Below are positions 49,341 through 58,879 of a stretch of DNA of 64,000 nucleotides, in pieces; position 1 is the first letter of the stretch; each line of letters begins with the position of its first letter. The notes under the pieces were generated by a model that saw nothing but the letters and a program-made list of their open reading frames with translations, had not been told where the DNA came from and did no database searches. This DNA comes from Pectinatus cerevisiiphilus (GTDB taxonomy: Bacteria > Bacillota > Negativicutes > Selenomonadales > Selenomonadaceae), in assembly GCF_004341685.1 (NCBI RefSeq), contig NZ_SMAA01000014.1:1-64000 (forward strand), written 5' to 3'. A program made the position numbers and the translations under genes.

Positions 49341-49344
49341 TAGA

Positions 49345-49381
49345 TTGTCTCCTTCCGGCTTTTAAGCCGAAGCGGAGACAA
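49345..49381 (-). promoter_or_regulatory. Hairpin enclosing the ribosome binding site of the sigma-like gene
   Basis: On the minus strand TTGTCTCC pairs with GGAGACAA (8 bp), and an inner TTCGGCTT pairs with AAGCCGGAA. The GGAG Shine-Dalgarno of the sigma-like gene is in the 3' arm. Folding would hide it and repress translation. Confidence 0.55.
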
Positions 49382-49786
49382 CCTGCATTGCTGCCAGATA
49401 TATTGTTCATACGTTGGTCACCTCATACGGATTGCTCCGCCTCAAATTGGTGACCAGCCGTTCGTTAAGCTGGCACTGTATATTCAATTTCTTCCATCCA
49501 TCAGCTACGAACACACTACCCGGCCGGGATAATAGTGAGCTGATTTCAGGAAAAGTAGTTTTATGCCTTGCTTAGGGCGGAATAATTTTTGTTTAGATAA
49601 GTCTTACCTGTTAGTACATTTAGATTGTAGTTCAAACATTAGGCATAAGCTAACGAGTCTTGTGACTATATATATTCTTGAAGAAGTAGGCGCAAATACT
49701 GGTAAAATAAAAGCATTCGTAGTAGAATGTTGTTATGCACATAAGCATATTTTATTCGAATTGAGAATATGGAGAACGATGTGGCG
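49382..49786. other. Non-coding region between divergent regulators
   Basis: About 400 bp without a convincing gene. It contains the dyads GGTCACC...GGTGACC (49415-49460), CCAGC...GCTGG and the 10-bp palindrome CCCGGCCGGG (near 49519). The right half is AT-rich and should hold the promoter of the XRE operon. A 77-codon open frame at 49563 has no ribosome site or family match. Confidence 0.4.
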
Positions 49787-50389
49787 ATGGAACTAGATAT
49801 TTTAAAGGAACGTTTGCGAGAAACTTTTGGTGATGATTCGCAAGAAATAGTGGGTGGAAAACTAAATATGACCCAGGGTAATGTGAGTAGATTGCTATCT
49901 GGCTCTCAACAGCCGACTCCGGATACGCTCTATCGAATTGCCGAAGTATATGAGGTATCCATCGACTGGCTAATGGGGCTGTCAAATAATAAGAAAAGAG
50001 CCACAGCAAAAGAAAAAACTTCTTATGCTGTGGCAGTTGAAATGCTAATGCAGTTGTACCAGCATGGTAGTAATATTGAATTTAAGAGTTCTGGCTACGA
50101 GCTAAAGCTCAGTATTAAGGATCCGCTTTTAAAGGCCTTACTAAAAAAGAGCATTACACTCTCGAAAACTGACAAGGAGTTATACCAGAGCTGGAAAGAA
50201 ATGAAGCTTTCTCTTTTTAATGATAAGTCGCTGGTTTATCAAAAAATGTGGCAGGATAATGATGTTGGCTTTCTAGCAGGAGAAGCTACTGCAGAAGCAC
50301 ATTGGCTTGAAGTATATAATTTAGCAAAGGCTAAGGAAGCAGAATATGCTGAAATGATGGGCGATGCCCCTGGCCCGTTTGGAGGTTGA
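49787..50389 (+). CDS. XRE-family transcriptional regulator, first of tandem pair
   Basis: The 200-residue product starts MELDILKERLRETFG and has an XRE helix-turn-helix (VGGKLNMTQGNVSRLLSGSQQPTPDTLYRIAE, about 22-55; core MTQGNVSRLLSG). The C-terminal domain is unknown. I chose the ATG that lines up with the start of its paralogue downstream; another ATG is six codons earlier. It likely controls the restriction operon it heads, similar in principle to C proteins. Confidence 0.75.
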   Translation: MELDILKERLRETFGDDSQEIVGGKLNMTQGNVSRLLSGSQQPTPDTLYRIAEVYEVSIDWLMGLSNNKKRATAKEKTSYAVAVEMLMQLYQHGSNIEFKSSGYELKLSIKDPLLKALLKKSITLSKTDKELYQSWKEMKLSLFNDKSLVYQKMWQDNDVGFLAGEATAEAHWLEVYNLAKAKEAEYAEMMGDAPGPFGG

Positions 50390-50393
50390 TATT

Positions 50394-51092
50394 TTGGATG
50401 ATCTTAGACAAATAATAAAAGATCGCCTATCAAAAACCTTTAGCGGGAATACTCAGGAAGTGACTGCACGTAAGCTGAACACAACACAAGGAAATGTGAG
50501 TAAATGGGTTAACGGTACTCAGATTCCGACCCCAGATATGCTGCTGGAAATTTCTAAAGCATATAAGGTCTCGGTGGACTGGTTGCTGGGTATCAGTGAA
50601 CAACGAGAGATCGATGGTCTCGTTGTTGAAAAACTAACATATGAGCATATCGCGAGGGTTTTAGATAAACTGATTGAAAACAATACAATTGAAATACCAG
50701 ATCTGGTTGTGATGGCGAACGAGAATGGCCTCAGTTCTATTGCAGAAGATGATGTCGAAGATGAAGAAGAATCTATCACAAAGGAATCAGTATTCGATCC
50801 TGATTACATAAAAATTAAGGACCGACTGCTTTCCTACATAATGCGAAGGCGTTATAAACTTGCATCAATTGATTTGGAAATGTTCGATGAGTGGAAGGAA
50901 AAACTGAATAATTTTCAGGGACTAAGGCTTCTTGCTTATAACGAAAAAGTGGAAGCGGCAATCGATTATAAAAGTCCAGCGCAATTTAAAGATGGTGATT
51001 GGGTTGAACTGGTACGTTATTTATCGACAATGACAACAGAAGAGTTACATCAACTCGTAGAAGAATTAAAGAAAAAGGATGGGACAAACTAA
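50394..51092 (+). CDS. XRE-family transcriptional regulator, second of tandem pair
   Basis: The 232-residue product has the same HTH layout (ARKLNTTQGNVSKWVNGTQI then PTPDMLLEIS) and YKVSVDWLLGIS. The middle is acidic (AEDDVEDEEES). A TTG start is preceded by GGAGG 8 nt upstream; a longer frame starts inside the first regulator. It overlaps hsdM by 1 bp, so regulator and methylase are co-translated. Confidence 0.75.
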   Translation: MDDLRQIIKDRLSKTFSGNTQEVTARKLNTTQGNVSKWVNGTQIPTPDMLLEISKAYKVSVDWLLGISEQREIDGLVVEKLTYEHIARVLDKLIENNTIEIPDLVVMANENGLSSIAEDDVEDEEESITKESVFDPDYIKIKDRLLSYIMRRRYKLASIDLEMFDEWKEKLNNFQGLRLLAYNEKVEAAIDYKSPAQFKDGDWVELVRYLSTMTTEELHQLVEELKKKDGTN

Positions 51093-52615
51093 TGGCAGAA
51101 AAGAATACAGCCGACATCGGTTTTGAAAAAGAAATATGGGATGCGGCCTGTGTACTTAGAGGAAATATGGATGCATCAGAATACAAGAACGTTATCCTTG
51201 GCCTTATTTTCTTAAAGTACATTTCCGATAGCTTTGAAAGTAGATACCAAGAGTTACTTAATGAAGGCGATGGGTTTGAGGAAGATAGAGATGAGTATAC
51301 TTACAAGAATATTTTCTTTGTTCCAACAGGTGCTCGCTGGAAAGATATTGCAGATAAAGCGCATACTCCTGAAATTGGAACAACTATCGACAATGCAATG
51401 ATTGCTATAGAATCTGAAAACAAAAAATTAAAAGGAATTCTACCTAAGAATTTTGCTCGTCCCGAATTAGATAAGAGAAGACTAGGAGAAGTCGTTGATT
51501 TGTTCACCAATGTTCAAATGGCAGATGGTGCGGACGAGAAAGATTTACTTGGTAGAACTTATGAATATTGTCTTCGTAACTTTGCTGAACAGGAGGGGAA
51601 AAATGCTGGACAATTCTATACACCATCCTGTGTTGTAAGAACCATTGTTGAAATCCTACAGCCATTCAATGGTCGTGTATATGATCCTTGCTGTGGAGCT
51701 GGCGGTATGTTTGTTCAGTCTGCAGGGTTTGTAAAGAATCATCAGGGTAATATTAATGACATTTCTGTTTATGGTCAGGAGTCAAATCCTACCACATGGA
51801 AGATGGCAAAGATGAATCTTGCAATAAGAGGAATAGATTGTAATTTAGGTGAAATTCCAGACGATACCTTTTTAAATGACCAGCATCCAACAATGCGTGC
51901 CGATTTTGTGATGGCAAATCCACCATTCAATCTAACTCCTTGGGGAGCTGACAAATTAAAAGAGGATCAACGCTGGAAGTATGGAATGCCACCAGCAGGA
52001 AATGCCAACTTTGCATGGATTCAGCATATGATTTGGCATTTATCACCAAACGGAAAGATGGGCATGGTCCTTGCAAATGGATCACTTTCATCTCAAACGG
52101 GTGGAGAGGGAGAAATTAGAAAAAATATCATTGATGCCAATCTTGTTGAATGCATCATTTCCCTTCCAGACAAATTATTCTACACGACTGGTATCCCAGT
52201 TAGCCTTTGGTTTATTAACAAAAATAAAAAGCATCAAGATCAGACATTATTCATTGATGCACGAAATATGGGTACTATGGTAACTAGAGCTTTACGTGAG
52301 TTAACGGATGGTTCGGATGATCCTCAGAATAACGATATAAAAAAGATTGCCGATACCTATGCAGCGTTTATTGAGGGGACTTTAGAAAACGTCTCTGGTT
52401 ATTGTGCAGTGGTAACGACTGAGAAAATTGCCTCTCAGGATTATATACTTACACCAGGACGTTATGTTGGAATTGAAGAACAGGAAGACGACGGAGAGCC
52501 GTTTGATGAAAAGATGACGAGACTCACAGCTGAACTGTCAGGAATGTTTGAAAAATCCCATGAACTTGAGGCTGAGATTAAAAAGAAGCTGGGGGCAATT
52601 GGGTATGAAATATAA
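51092..52615 (+). CDS. hsdM: Type I restriction-modification methylase subunit
   Basis: The 507-residue product has an N-terminal HsdM helical domain (about 10-150) and an adenine methylase domain with motif I DPCCGAGGMFVQSA (near 197) and motif IV NPPFN (near 276). With HsdS it methylates the target; with HsdR it restricts. The gene looks intact, ending LGAIGYEI. Immediately after the stop comes an IS3 remnant that splits the hsd operon. Confidence 0.92.
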   Translation: MAEKNTADIGFEKEIWDAACVLRGNMDASEYKNVILGLIFLKYISDSFESRYQELLNEGDGFEEDRDEYTYKNIFFVPTGARWKDIADKAHTPEIGTTIDNAMIAIESENKKLKGILPKNFARPELDKRRLGEVVDLFTNVQMADGADEKDLLGRTYEYCLRNFAEQEGKNAGQFYTPSCVVRTIVEILQPFNGRVYDPCCGAGGMFVQSAGFVKNHQGNINDISVYGQESNPTTWKMAKMNLAIRGIDCNLGEIPDDTFLNDQHPTMRADFVMANPPFNLTPWGADKLKEDQRWKYGMPPAGNANFAWIQHMIWHLSPNGKMGMVLANGSLSSQTGGEGEIRKNIIDANLVECIISLPDKLFYTTGIPVSLWFINKNKKHQDQTLFIDARNMGTMVTRALRELTDGSDDPQNNDIKKIADTYAAFIEGTLENVSGYCAVVTTEKIASQDYILTPGRYVGIEEQEDDGEPFDEKMTRLTAELSGMFEKSHELEAEIKKKLGAIGYEI

Positions 52616-53113
52616 GCTTTCAGCTATTTGCCATTATGTAAAGGGTATGTTAGAGTAAACTACAAATGGAATTACGTGTGTGTGTTGGTAGATTTATTTA
52701 ACCGTGAAATTATTGGTTATAGTGCTGGCGTGCATAAAAACGCTCAATTGGTATATGATGCCTTTGCAACAGTAAAAACAGATTTGCGAAAAATCCAAAT
52801 GTTTCACTCGGACAGAGGAAGTGAGTTTAAAAATGAATTGCTTGAAAAAGTAATCACTACATTTGAAATTAAACGATCTTTGAGTATGAAGGGGTGTCCG
52901 TATGACAATGCTGTTGCCGAGGCGACATTCAAAATATTTAAAACGGAATTTGTTTATGGACGCAATTTCGACAGTTTAAGCCAGTTGCGGTACGAATTAA
53001 AGAGTTATGTGAAATGGTTTAACAATAATAGAATTCATGGATCATTAAATTATATGACTCCGGTGGAATTTAGAAAATTGACCTTATAAAAAGTGTCCGA
53101 CAAAGTGTTGACA
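52616..53113 (+). mobile_element. IS3-family remnant (OrfB C-terminal part) within the hsd locus
   Basis: From 52628 a 153-residue frame (LCKGYVRVNYKWNYVCVLVD) matches the C-terminal half of IS3/IS150-type OrfB. The second Asp is in FHSDRGSEF and the Glu in AEATFKIFKTE. The first Asp (DLTYV) and the whole N-terminus and orfA are lost. The right end is present, with the IS end read inward as TGTCAACACTTTGTCGGACA (53094-53113). It belongs to a different IS3 subgroup from the two elements at 3-6 kb. Not mobile. Confidence 0.75.
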
Positions 53114-53574
53114 ATCCAGATCTTTTATCATCAACGGGTATGAGAGTTGGTGAGCTGGTTTTACTTAATCGAGAAGATATTGATTTCAATGAACGAGAAT
53201 GCATTGTTCTAGGTAAAGGTGACAAAGAGCGAATAGTATACTTCGATGCAAGGACTAAACTTCATCTGCAGGAATATTTGAAAAGCAGATCAGATACTAA
53301 TCCGGCATTATTCGTTGGATTGAGAGCTCCGAATGAACGACTTGAAATTGGTGGCGTTGAAGTCAGAATTCGTAAACTTGGAAGAAGTATTGGTATTAAG
53401 AAATGTCATCCTCATAAGTTCAGAAGAACGATGGCGACAGTAGCAATAGACAAAGGAATGCCTATTGAGCAAGTGCAGAAGCTCTTAGGGCATGAGAAGA
53501 TAGATACAACTCTTCACTATGCGATGGTGAAGCAGAGTAACGTTAAGAATGCACATAGAAAATATATTGGGTAG
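53114..53574 (+). pseudogene. Tyrosine recombinase (Xer type), N-terminus removed by IS3
   Basis: The frame starts abruptly at the IS end with NPDLLSSTGMRVGELVLLN and keeps the catalytic R (TGMRVGEL), H-R (HPHKFRRT), H (LLGHEKIDTT) and Y (LHYAMVK). The N-terminal DNA-binding domain and the first part of the catalytic domain are gone. Xer-type recombinases inside hsd loci invert parts of hsdS and switch specificity. This copy probably did so and is now dead. An internal ATG (53140) could give only a short fragment. Confidence 0.75.
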
Positions 53575-53582
53575 GTGATTTG

Positions 53583-54779
53583 ATGATAAATTGGAAAGAA
53601 ACTAGAGTTGGCGATATTGGAAAAGTAATTACGGGAAAAACGCCTAAAACTAGTATAGATGAAAATTATGGTGGCGATATTCCATTTATAACTCCATCTG
53701 ATGATATGACGACAAAATATATCTTCACTACAAATAAAAAATTAACCGAAATGGGTGCGCAATCAGTTAAAAATAATATAATACCTCCAAATACAATTTG
53801 TGTAAGTTGTATTGGTTCAGATTTAGGAAAAGTCGTTATTTCAACTGAAACATCAGTAACAAATCAGCAAATAAACTCTATAGTTTTAAATGAAAATGAA
53901 TATGATTTAGATTTTATATATTATGTTATGACAAGTTTAGGTAAAGTGATGAATCATCACAGTAAAACATCTACAGCAGTGCCGATTGTGAATAAAACCC
54001 AATTTTCAGATTATACTTTTATGTGTCCTGATTTGATTACACAGAAAAAAATTGGTGGAGTACTCGCTAGTTTAGATGATAAAATTTCTAACAACAGATC
54101 GATAAATAGGAATTTAGCAGAGCAGGCAGCCACATTGTTTCAGGCGTGGTTCGTAAAATTCGAGCCTTATGGCGGGTCAATGCCTGATAACTGGTCTGAA
54201 GGCAATCTCGGGCAAATTGCTGAGCTTAAAACAAGAAGTTTTTCACCTGCAAAAAATCCTGACGTTACTCTTGAACATTACAGTATTCCGTCTTATGACG
54301 AGAAACATTTCCCAGTATTTGAGATTGCCTCTGGCGTAAAAAGTAACAAGTATGTTTTGACGCCATCCTCCGTAATGATTTCAAAACTGAATCCTGATAC
54401 AAAGCGTATATGGAGACCTCTTTGCCTTACGAGCCATGCAGTGTGTTCTACTGAGTTCATGGTTTATGAAGCAATCAATCCAGAACATAAAGATTATGTT
54501 TATTCAATAATAGATGATCCTATGTTCAGTGCCTTTTTATGTGCTCATACAACCGGTTCCACCAACAGTCGTCAGCGTGCTACGCCAAGCGTAACTTTGA
54601 CTTATCCTGTTCTAATTCCGCCAGACGATGTAATAAATGAATTCTGTTCTATTGTGTCGCCAATGTATGATCTCATAGGTGCTAACACTTTAGAAAATCA
54701 GAAGCTTGCAAACACTCGTGATTCTCTACTTCCAAAGTTGATGTCGGGAGAATTGAATGTCTCAGGAATAATATCTTAG
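53583..54779 (+). CDS. hsdS: Type I restriction-modification specificity subunit
   Basis: The 398-residue product has two target recognition domains (about 1-150 and 200-360). They are separated by the conserved helical spacer KKIGGVLASLDDKISNNRSI and closed by a second one (NQKLANTRDSLLPKLMSGEL). It directs HsdM and HsdR to a bipartite DNA site. GTAGGTG precedes the start. No second silent hsdS is visible nearby, so specificity now looks fixed. Confidence 0.9.
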   Translation: MINWKETRVGDIGKVITGKTPKTSIDENYGGDIPFITPSDDMTTKYIFTTNKKLTEMGAQSVKNNIIPPNTICVSCIGSDLGKVVISTETSVTNQQINSIVLNENEYDLDFIYYVMTSLGKVMNHHSKTSTAVPIVNKTQFSDYTFMCPDLITQKKIGGVLASLDDKISNNRSINRNLAEQAATLFQAWFVKFEPYGGSMPDNWSEGNLGQIAELKTRSFSPAKNPDVTLEHYSIPSYDEKHFPVFEIASGVKSNKYVLTPSSVMISKLNPDTKRIWRPLCLTSHAVCSTEFMVYEAINPEHKDYVYSIIDDPMFSAFLCAHTTGSTNSRQRATPSVTLTYPVLIPPDDVINEFCSIVSPMYDLIGANTLENQKLANTRDSLLPKLMSGELNVSGIIS

Positions 54780-54836
54780 GCCGCTAAATTCTTGTTTTTT
54801 ATAAAATTTTAACGCCCTTAAGGAGGTGCATAAAGA

Positions 54837-57800
54837 ATGTCAGTTATTAATGAAGCCAGCTATGAAAACTCAATTATAGAATTATTCGAGAATATGGGTT
54901 ACACATATGCCTATGGCCCAGAAGTGAATACAGACCACCATAATCCTTTAAGGGCTGATGAACTTCGTAGCTCAATTGAAAGTATTAATCCCAAACTGCC
55001 ATCGGTTGCTATTGATGAGGCGATACTAAAGCTTACATCCTACGAGGCCGGTTCATTGGTGTCAAAAAACGCTGTGTTCATGGACTACTTGCAGAATGGC
55101 ATCGAGGTTTCTTATCATCTAAATGGTGAAAGCATAAGTGCATTGGTGTATCTTGTTGACTTTAATAACGTGAATACAAATAGCTTTGTGGTTGCCAATC
55201 AATGGACCTTTGAGGAATATGAAACTAAGCGACCGGATATGGTTATCTTTCTAAATGGTATGCCGGTAGTTGTGATGGAACTTAAATCACCTAAAACTGA
55301 TTCTGTAACAATCGAGGATGCTTATTTACAGATTAGAAACTACATGAAGTCTATCGAGAGTTTCTTTATCTACAACGCATTCTGCGTAATCAGTGATCAA
55401 TCTCAGACAAGAGCTGGTACAATTACTGCTAGTCTTGACCGTTTTATGGAATGGAAAACGGTTGATGGAGATTATGAAGAAACGCGATATGCTGATTTCA
55501 CAACTTTGATGAAAGGTATGTTTTCAAAGACTCGCTTCTTGGATATACTTCACAACTTCATTTGTTTTTCAAAAGAAGCAGGTGGAGATGCAAAAATTCT
55601 GGCGGCCTATCATCAGTATTTTGCAGTCAAGAAAGCTGTAGAATCTACCGCAAAAGCAAGTGCAGATGGTGGAGATGGACGAGGCGGTGTGTTCTGGCAT
55701 ACACAAGGCAGCGGAAAGTCACTGTCGATGGTGTTCTATGCCAAGTTGCTACAAACTGCTTTGAACAGCCCGACCATCGTGGTTATTACAGATAGAAATG
55801 ACTTAGATGACCAGTTGTTTTCACAGTTCTCCAAGTGTAAGGATTTTTTGAGACAGACTCCGGTTCAGGCCGAAAAAAGAAAGCTCTCAGAGGATGAAAT
55901 CAAAAACGGCTCCAAGGCAATCGGATTGAAGGATTGGCTGGATGGTCGTGAGGCAAATGGAATCATCTTTACTACCATGCAGAAGTTTGAGGAATCAGAT
56001 GATGCATTGAATGCAAGAAGAAATATTGTGGTAATGGCTGATGAGGCCCACCGAAGCCAGTATGGATTTGAGGAAAAGGTTAATGCTAAAACTGGTAAGA
56101 TTACAATCGGTAATGCAAGAAGAGTACGAGATGCACTTCCAAATGCTACATATATTGGATTTACTGGAACACCGATCGAATTAGAAGATAGAAATACGCT
56201 TGAGGTGTTTGGTAACTATATTGACGTTTATGATATGACCCAGGCCGTTGCGGATGGAGCGACCAGACCTATTTACTATGAAAGCCGAGTAATAAAGCTT
56301 GGACTTGATCCAAATACATTGCAGAATATTGATGCTCTTTATGAAAGTCTTAAGGGCCGTGCCAATGAAGTGGATATCGAAAAGAGCAAGCATGACCTGG
56401 CAAAGATGGACGGAGTGCTTGGAGCCCCAACGGTTGTGGATTCTCTTTGTGACGATATTATTAATCACTATGAAACTTACCGACAGTATGAACAAACGGG
56501 AAAAGCAATGATTGTAGCTTATTCTCGTCCAATGGCTATCAAGATTTATGACAAGATGCTGAAGATGCGTCCAGAATGGAAAAACAAAGTAAAGATAGTC
56601 ATGACTGGCGGCAATCAGGACCCAGAAGAATGGAAATCTTTGACTGGTAATAAAGCCTATCGTGAAGGCTTGGCTCGTGAGTTTAAGGATAACAATAGCG
56701 AATTCAAAATTGCCATTGTCATTGACATGTGGCTAACCGGATTTGATGTTCCTTCTATGTCTACAATGTATATCTTTAAGCCTATGAAGGGACATAACCT
56801 TATGCAGGCAATTGCTCGTGTAAACCGAGTATTCAAGGATAAAGAGGGCGGCTTGATTGTTGATTACATAGGCATAGCATCTGCACTGAAAGCAGCTATG
56901 AAACAGTACACGGATCAGGACCGCAAGAACTATGGCAATATGGATATCGGGGAAACTGCTTATAAGAAGTTCCAGGAAAAATTGCTCGTGTGCCATGACT
57001 TGATGTATGGATTTGATTATTCAGAGTTTATGACGACTGAAAGTGATTTGAAGAGAGCATCTTTAATCACCGGTGGTGTTAACTTCTTATCAGATCCTAA
57101 GATGGAAAGTACAAAGGAGGACTTCATCACTGAAGCGTACCTGATGCGTCAATCGTTCTCTCTTTGTAAGAGTATTGCAACAGCAGAAGAAAGACGTGAA
57201 GAGGCTTATCTGGAAACAGTACGTTCTGTTTTAGTTAAGATTGAAAGACCGGGCCCTCTATCACTGAAGGATATCAATGCTCAGATTAACGAACTGCTAA
57301 AGCAGAGCGTTCAAAGTGGCGGTGTTGTGAATCTGTTTACAGATGTGGATAAAGAGTTCAACCTATTCAATACCGCTTTCATGCAAGAAATTGCTAAAAT
57401 GCCTGAGAAGAATCTGTCCATTGAACTTTTGAAAAAGCTGATTGCAGAACAGGTTCGACTTTACAAACGAACAAACGTAGTGAAGTCACAGCAGTTCTCA
57501 GAAATGCTGGATAGAATTGTAAAGTCCTACCTTAACGGTATGCTGACTAATGAGGAAGTCATCGGTGAGTTGATGAAGATGGCTCAGGATATGGCAGCAG
57601 CTCATGCTAGTGGAAATGCAATGGGTCTCTCGGATGAGGAGATTGCATTCTATGATGCGCTGACAAGGCCTGAGGCTGTAAAGGACTTTTATTCCAACGA
57701 CCAGCTGATTGCAATAACGAGAGAGCTTACCGAACAACTCAGACGTTCACGCACTGTTGACTGGGAAAAGAAAGAATCTGCCAGAGCAGGCATGAGACGA

Positions 57801-57908
57801 ATGATTAAACGGCTTCTTAAAAAATATGATTATCCACCAGAGGGAATGGAGGATGCTTTACAAACAGTAATCAGCCAGTGCGAGATGTGGACGGATAATG
57901 TAAATTGA
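54837..57908 (+). CDS. hsdR: Type I restriction endonuclease/translocase subunit
   Basis: The 1,023-residue product has an N-terminal PD-(D/E)XK nuclease (RPDMVIF...VVVMELKSP, about 133-157), then an SF2 translocase with WHTQGSGKSLSM (Walker A, near 288), MADEAHRSQYG (DEAH box, near 402) and GFTGTP (near 440). It ends in a helical domain that binds HsdM. It pumps unmodified DNA and cuts it at a distance. Full length. AAGGAGGTG precedes the start. Confidence 0.93.
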   Translation: MSVINEASYENSIIELFENMGYTYAYGPEVNTDHHNPLRADELRSSIESINPKLPSVAIDEAILKLTSYEAGSLVSKNAVFMDYLQNGIEVSYHLNGESISALVYLVDFNNVNTNSFVVANQWTFEEYETKRPDMVIFLNGMPVVVMELKSPKTDSVTIEDAYLQIRNYMKSIESFFIYNAFCVISDQSQTRAGTITASLDRFMEWKTVDGDYEETRYADFTTLMKGMFSKTRFLDILHNFICFSKEAGGDAKILAAYHQYFAVKKAVESTAKASADGGDGRGGVFWHTQGSGKSLSMVFYAKLLQTALNSPTIVVITDRNDLDDQLFSQFSKCKDFLRQTPVQAEKRKLSEDEIKNGSKAIGLKDWLDGREANGIIFTTMQKFEESDDALNARRNIVVMADEAHRSQYGFEEKVNAKTGKITIGNARRVRDALPNATYIGFTGTPIELEDRNTLEVFGNYIDVYDMTQAVADGATRPIYYESRVIKLGLDPNTLQNIDALYESLKGRANEVDIEKSKHDLAKMDGVLGAPTVVDSLCDDIINHYETYRQYEQTGKAMIVAYSRPMAIKIYDKMLKMRPEWKNKVKIVMTGGNQDPEEWKSLTGNKAYREGLAREFKDNNSEFKIAIVIDMWLTGFDVPSMSTMYIFKPMKGHNLMQAIARVNRVFKDKEGGLIVDYIGIASALKAAMKQYTDQDRKNYGNMDIGETAYKKFQEKLLVCHDLMYGFDYSEFMTTESDLKRASLITGGVNFLSDPKMESTKEDFITEAYLMRQSFSLCKSIATAEERREEAYLETVRSVLVKIERPGPLSLKDINAQINELLKQSVQSGGVVNLFTDVDKEFNLFNTAFMQEIAKMPEKNLSIELLKKLIAEQVRLYKRTNVVKSQQFSEMLDRIVKSYLNGMLTNEEVIGELMKMAQDMAAAHASGNAMGLSDEEIAFYDALTRPEAVKDFYSNDQLIAITRELTEQLRRSRTVDWEKKESARAGMRRMIKRLLKKYDYPPEGMEDALQTVISQCEMWTDNVN

Positions 57909-57948
57909 AATTGTATATGATACAATACTTTAAGCTGAAGGTGAAATA

Positions 57949-58233
57949 ATGAGTTTAAGCGTGAAAAAAGATGCGCATGTCATTGATATGGAAACAAGGT
58001 CCAAGATTTCTATGAGATATAAAAGAATCACAAAAGCTATAGATTCCCATAGTATACCTCCTGGAATAAAGAAGCTTCGTCAAACGTCTCTGATTGACGA
58101 ACAAGGGATTCTGCAAGAAAACGTTTTACTAAATAGCCCCTCATATGCAGCATCGTTTGTTATTGGTGGTCATGTCAATGGTCAGATTGAATGGAAGAAC
58201 AACGATGGTAAAAGTCTAAAAGAAATTGAGTGA
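57949..58233 (+). CDS. DUF4357-domain protein
   Basis: The 94-residue product ends SPSYAASFVIGGHVNGQIEW then KNNDGKSLKEIE, the DUF4357 signature normally found at the C-terminus of GIY-YIG nucleases or RM proteins. Here it stands alone, 40 bp after hsdR, and may be a cut-down fragment or an accessory of the RM system. GAAGGTG precedes the start. Confidence 0.7.
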   Translation: MSLSVKKDAHVIDMETRSKISMRYKRITKAIDSHSIPPGIKKLRQTSLIDEQGILQENVLLNSPSYAASFVIGGHVNGQIEWKNNDGKSLKEIE

Positions 58234-58253
58234 TAGGATTAGGAGAATGCTTT

Positions 58254-58846
58254 ATGGCAGATGTATATAAATTTAAAGTAAAGCTACGAGAATTAGAAAA
58301 TGTTATATGGCGTGACATTGAAATCACTTCTGTTTCCAGTGTTGCCAAGCTTGGATATGCAATATTGGCATCATTTGAAAGTACAGCAAGTCATTTATTT
58401 AATATACGATTTGCTGGCAAACGTTATGAAATCGTATTTGAAGATAATGTTTTTTTGATGAGCCAGTTGTCGATCCAATAAGGACTAAGCTCTCCACTTT
58501 AAAACTTAGTATTGGAGATAAGTTAAGTATGGAATACGACTATGGTGCAGGTTGGGGATTTGAGATAGAATTGTTATCAATGTCTGAAATGAAGCGTGGA
58601 GCAGGAACACATTATCCTTATGTTACTGACGGAAACGGTAGAGGAATCATTGAGGATATCTCGCCGTATGAACTTGCTGAAATAGTCACAAAAACAGATA
58701 TGAACGGCATATTGCCGCAGATTATGGATATGTATGCTAATCGGGAGATATCATGGGATTACCGGAAACTTGACTTAAAATACTGCAATGCCTTTTTAAA
58801 AAATGATGTTTGGAAAATCCAAAATGCTTATGAGGTATGCGAATAA
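58254..58846 (+). pseudogene. pRiA4b ORF-3-family protein, split by a homopolymer frameshift
   Basis: The N-terminal part MADVYKFKVKLRELENVIWRD and the C-terminal part (DKLSMEYDYGAGWGFEIEL) are both typical of plasmid pRiA4b ORF-3 family proteins. They are in different frames. The break is at a run of seven T (near 58450-58457). One more T would restore VFFDEPVVDPIRTK and a continuous protein of about 197 residues. It may be a true mutation, phase variation or a sequencing error. The function of the family is unknown. Confidence 0.75.
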
Positions 58847-58879
58847 AAGTAATGCAGTTAGGTAAAGGCGGAGAGTCGT

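Noticed and set aside
49563-49796. Rightward 77-codon frame upstream of the XRE operon
   Set aside because: No Shine-Dalgarno, odd composition with many Cys and Trp, and it runs into the XRE start in another frame; more likely leader sequence.
53140-53574. Intact short tyrosine recombinase starting at the internal ATG
   Set aside because: The frame continues upstream to the IS end with conserved recombinase residues before this ATG, and the N-terminal domain is missing; it is a truncated gene.
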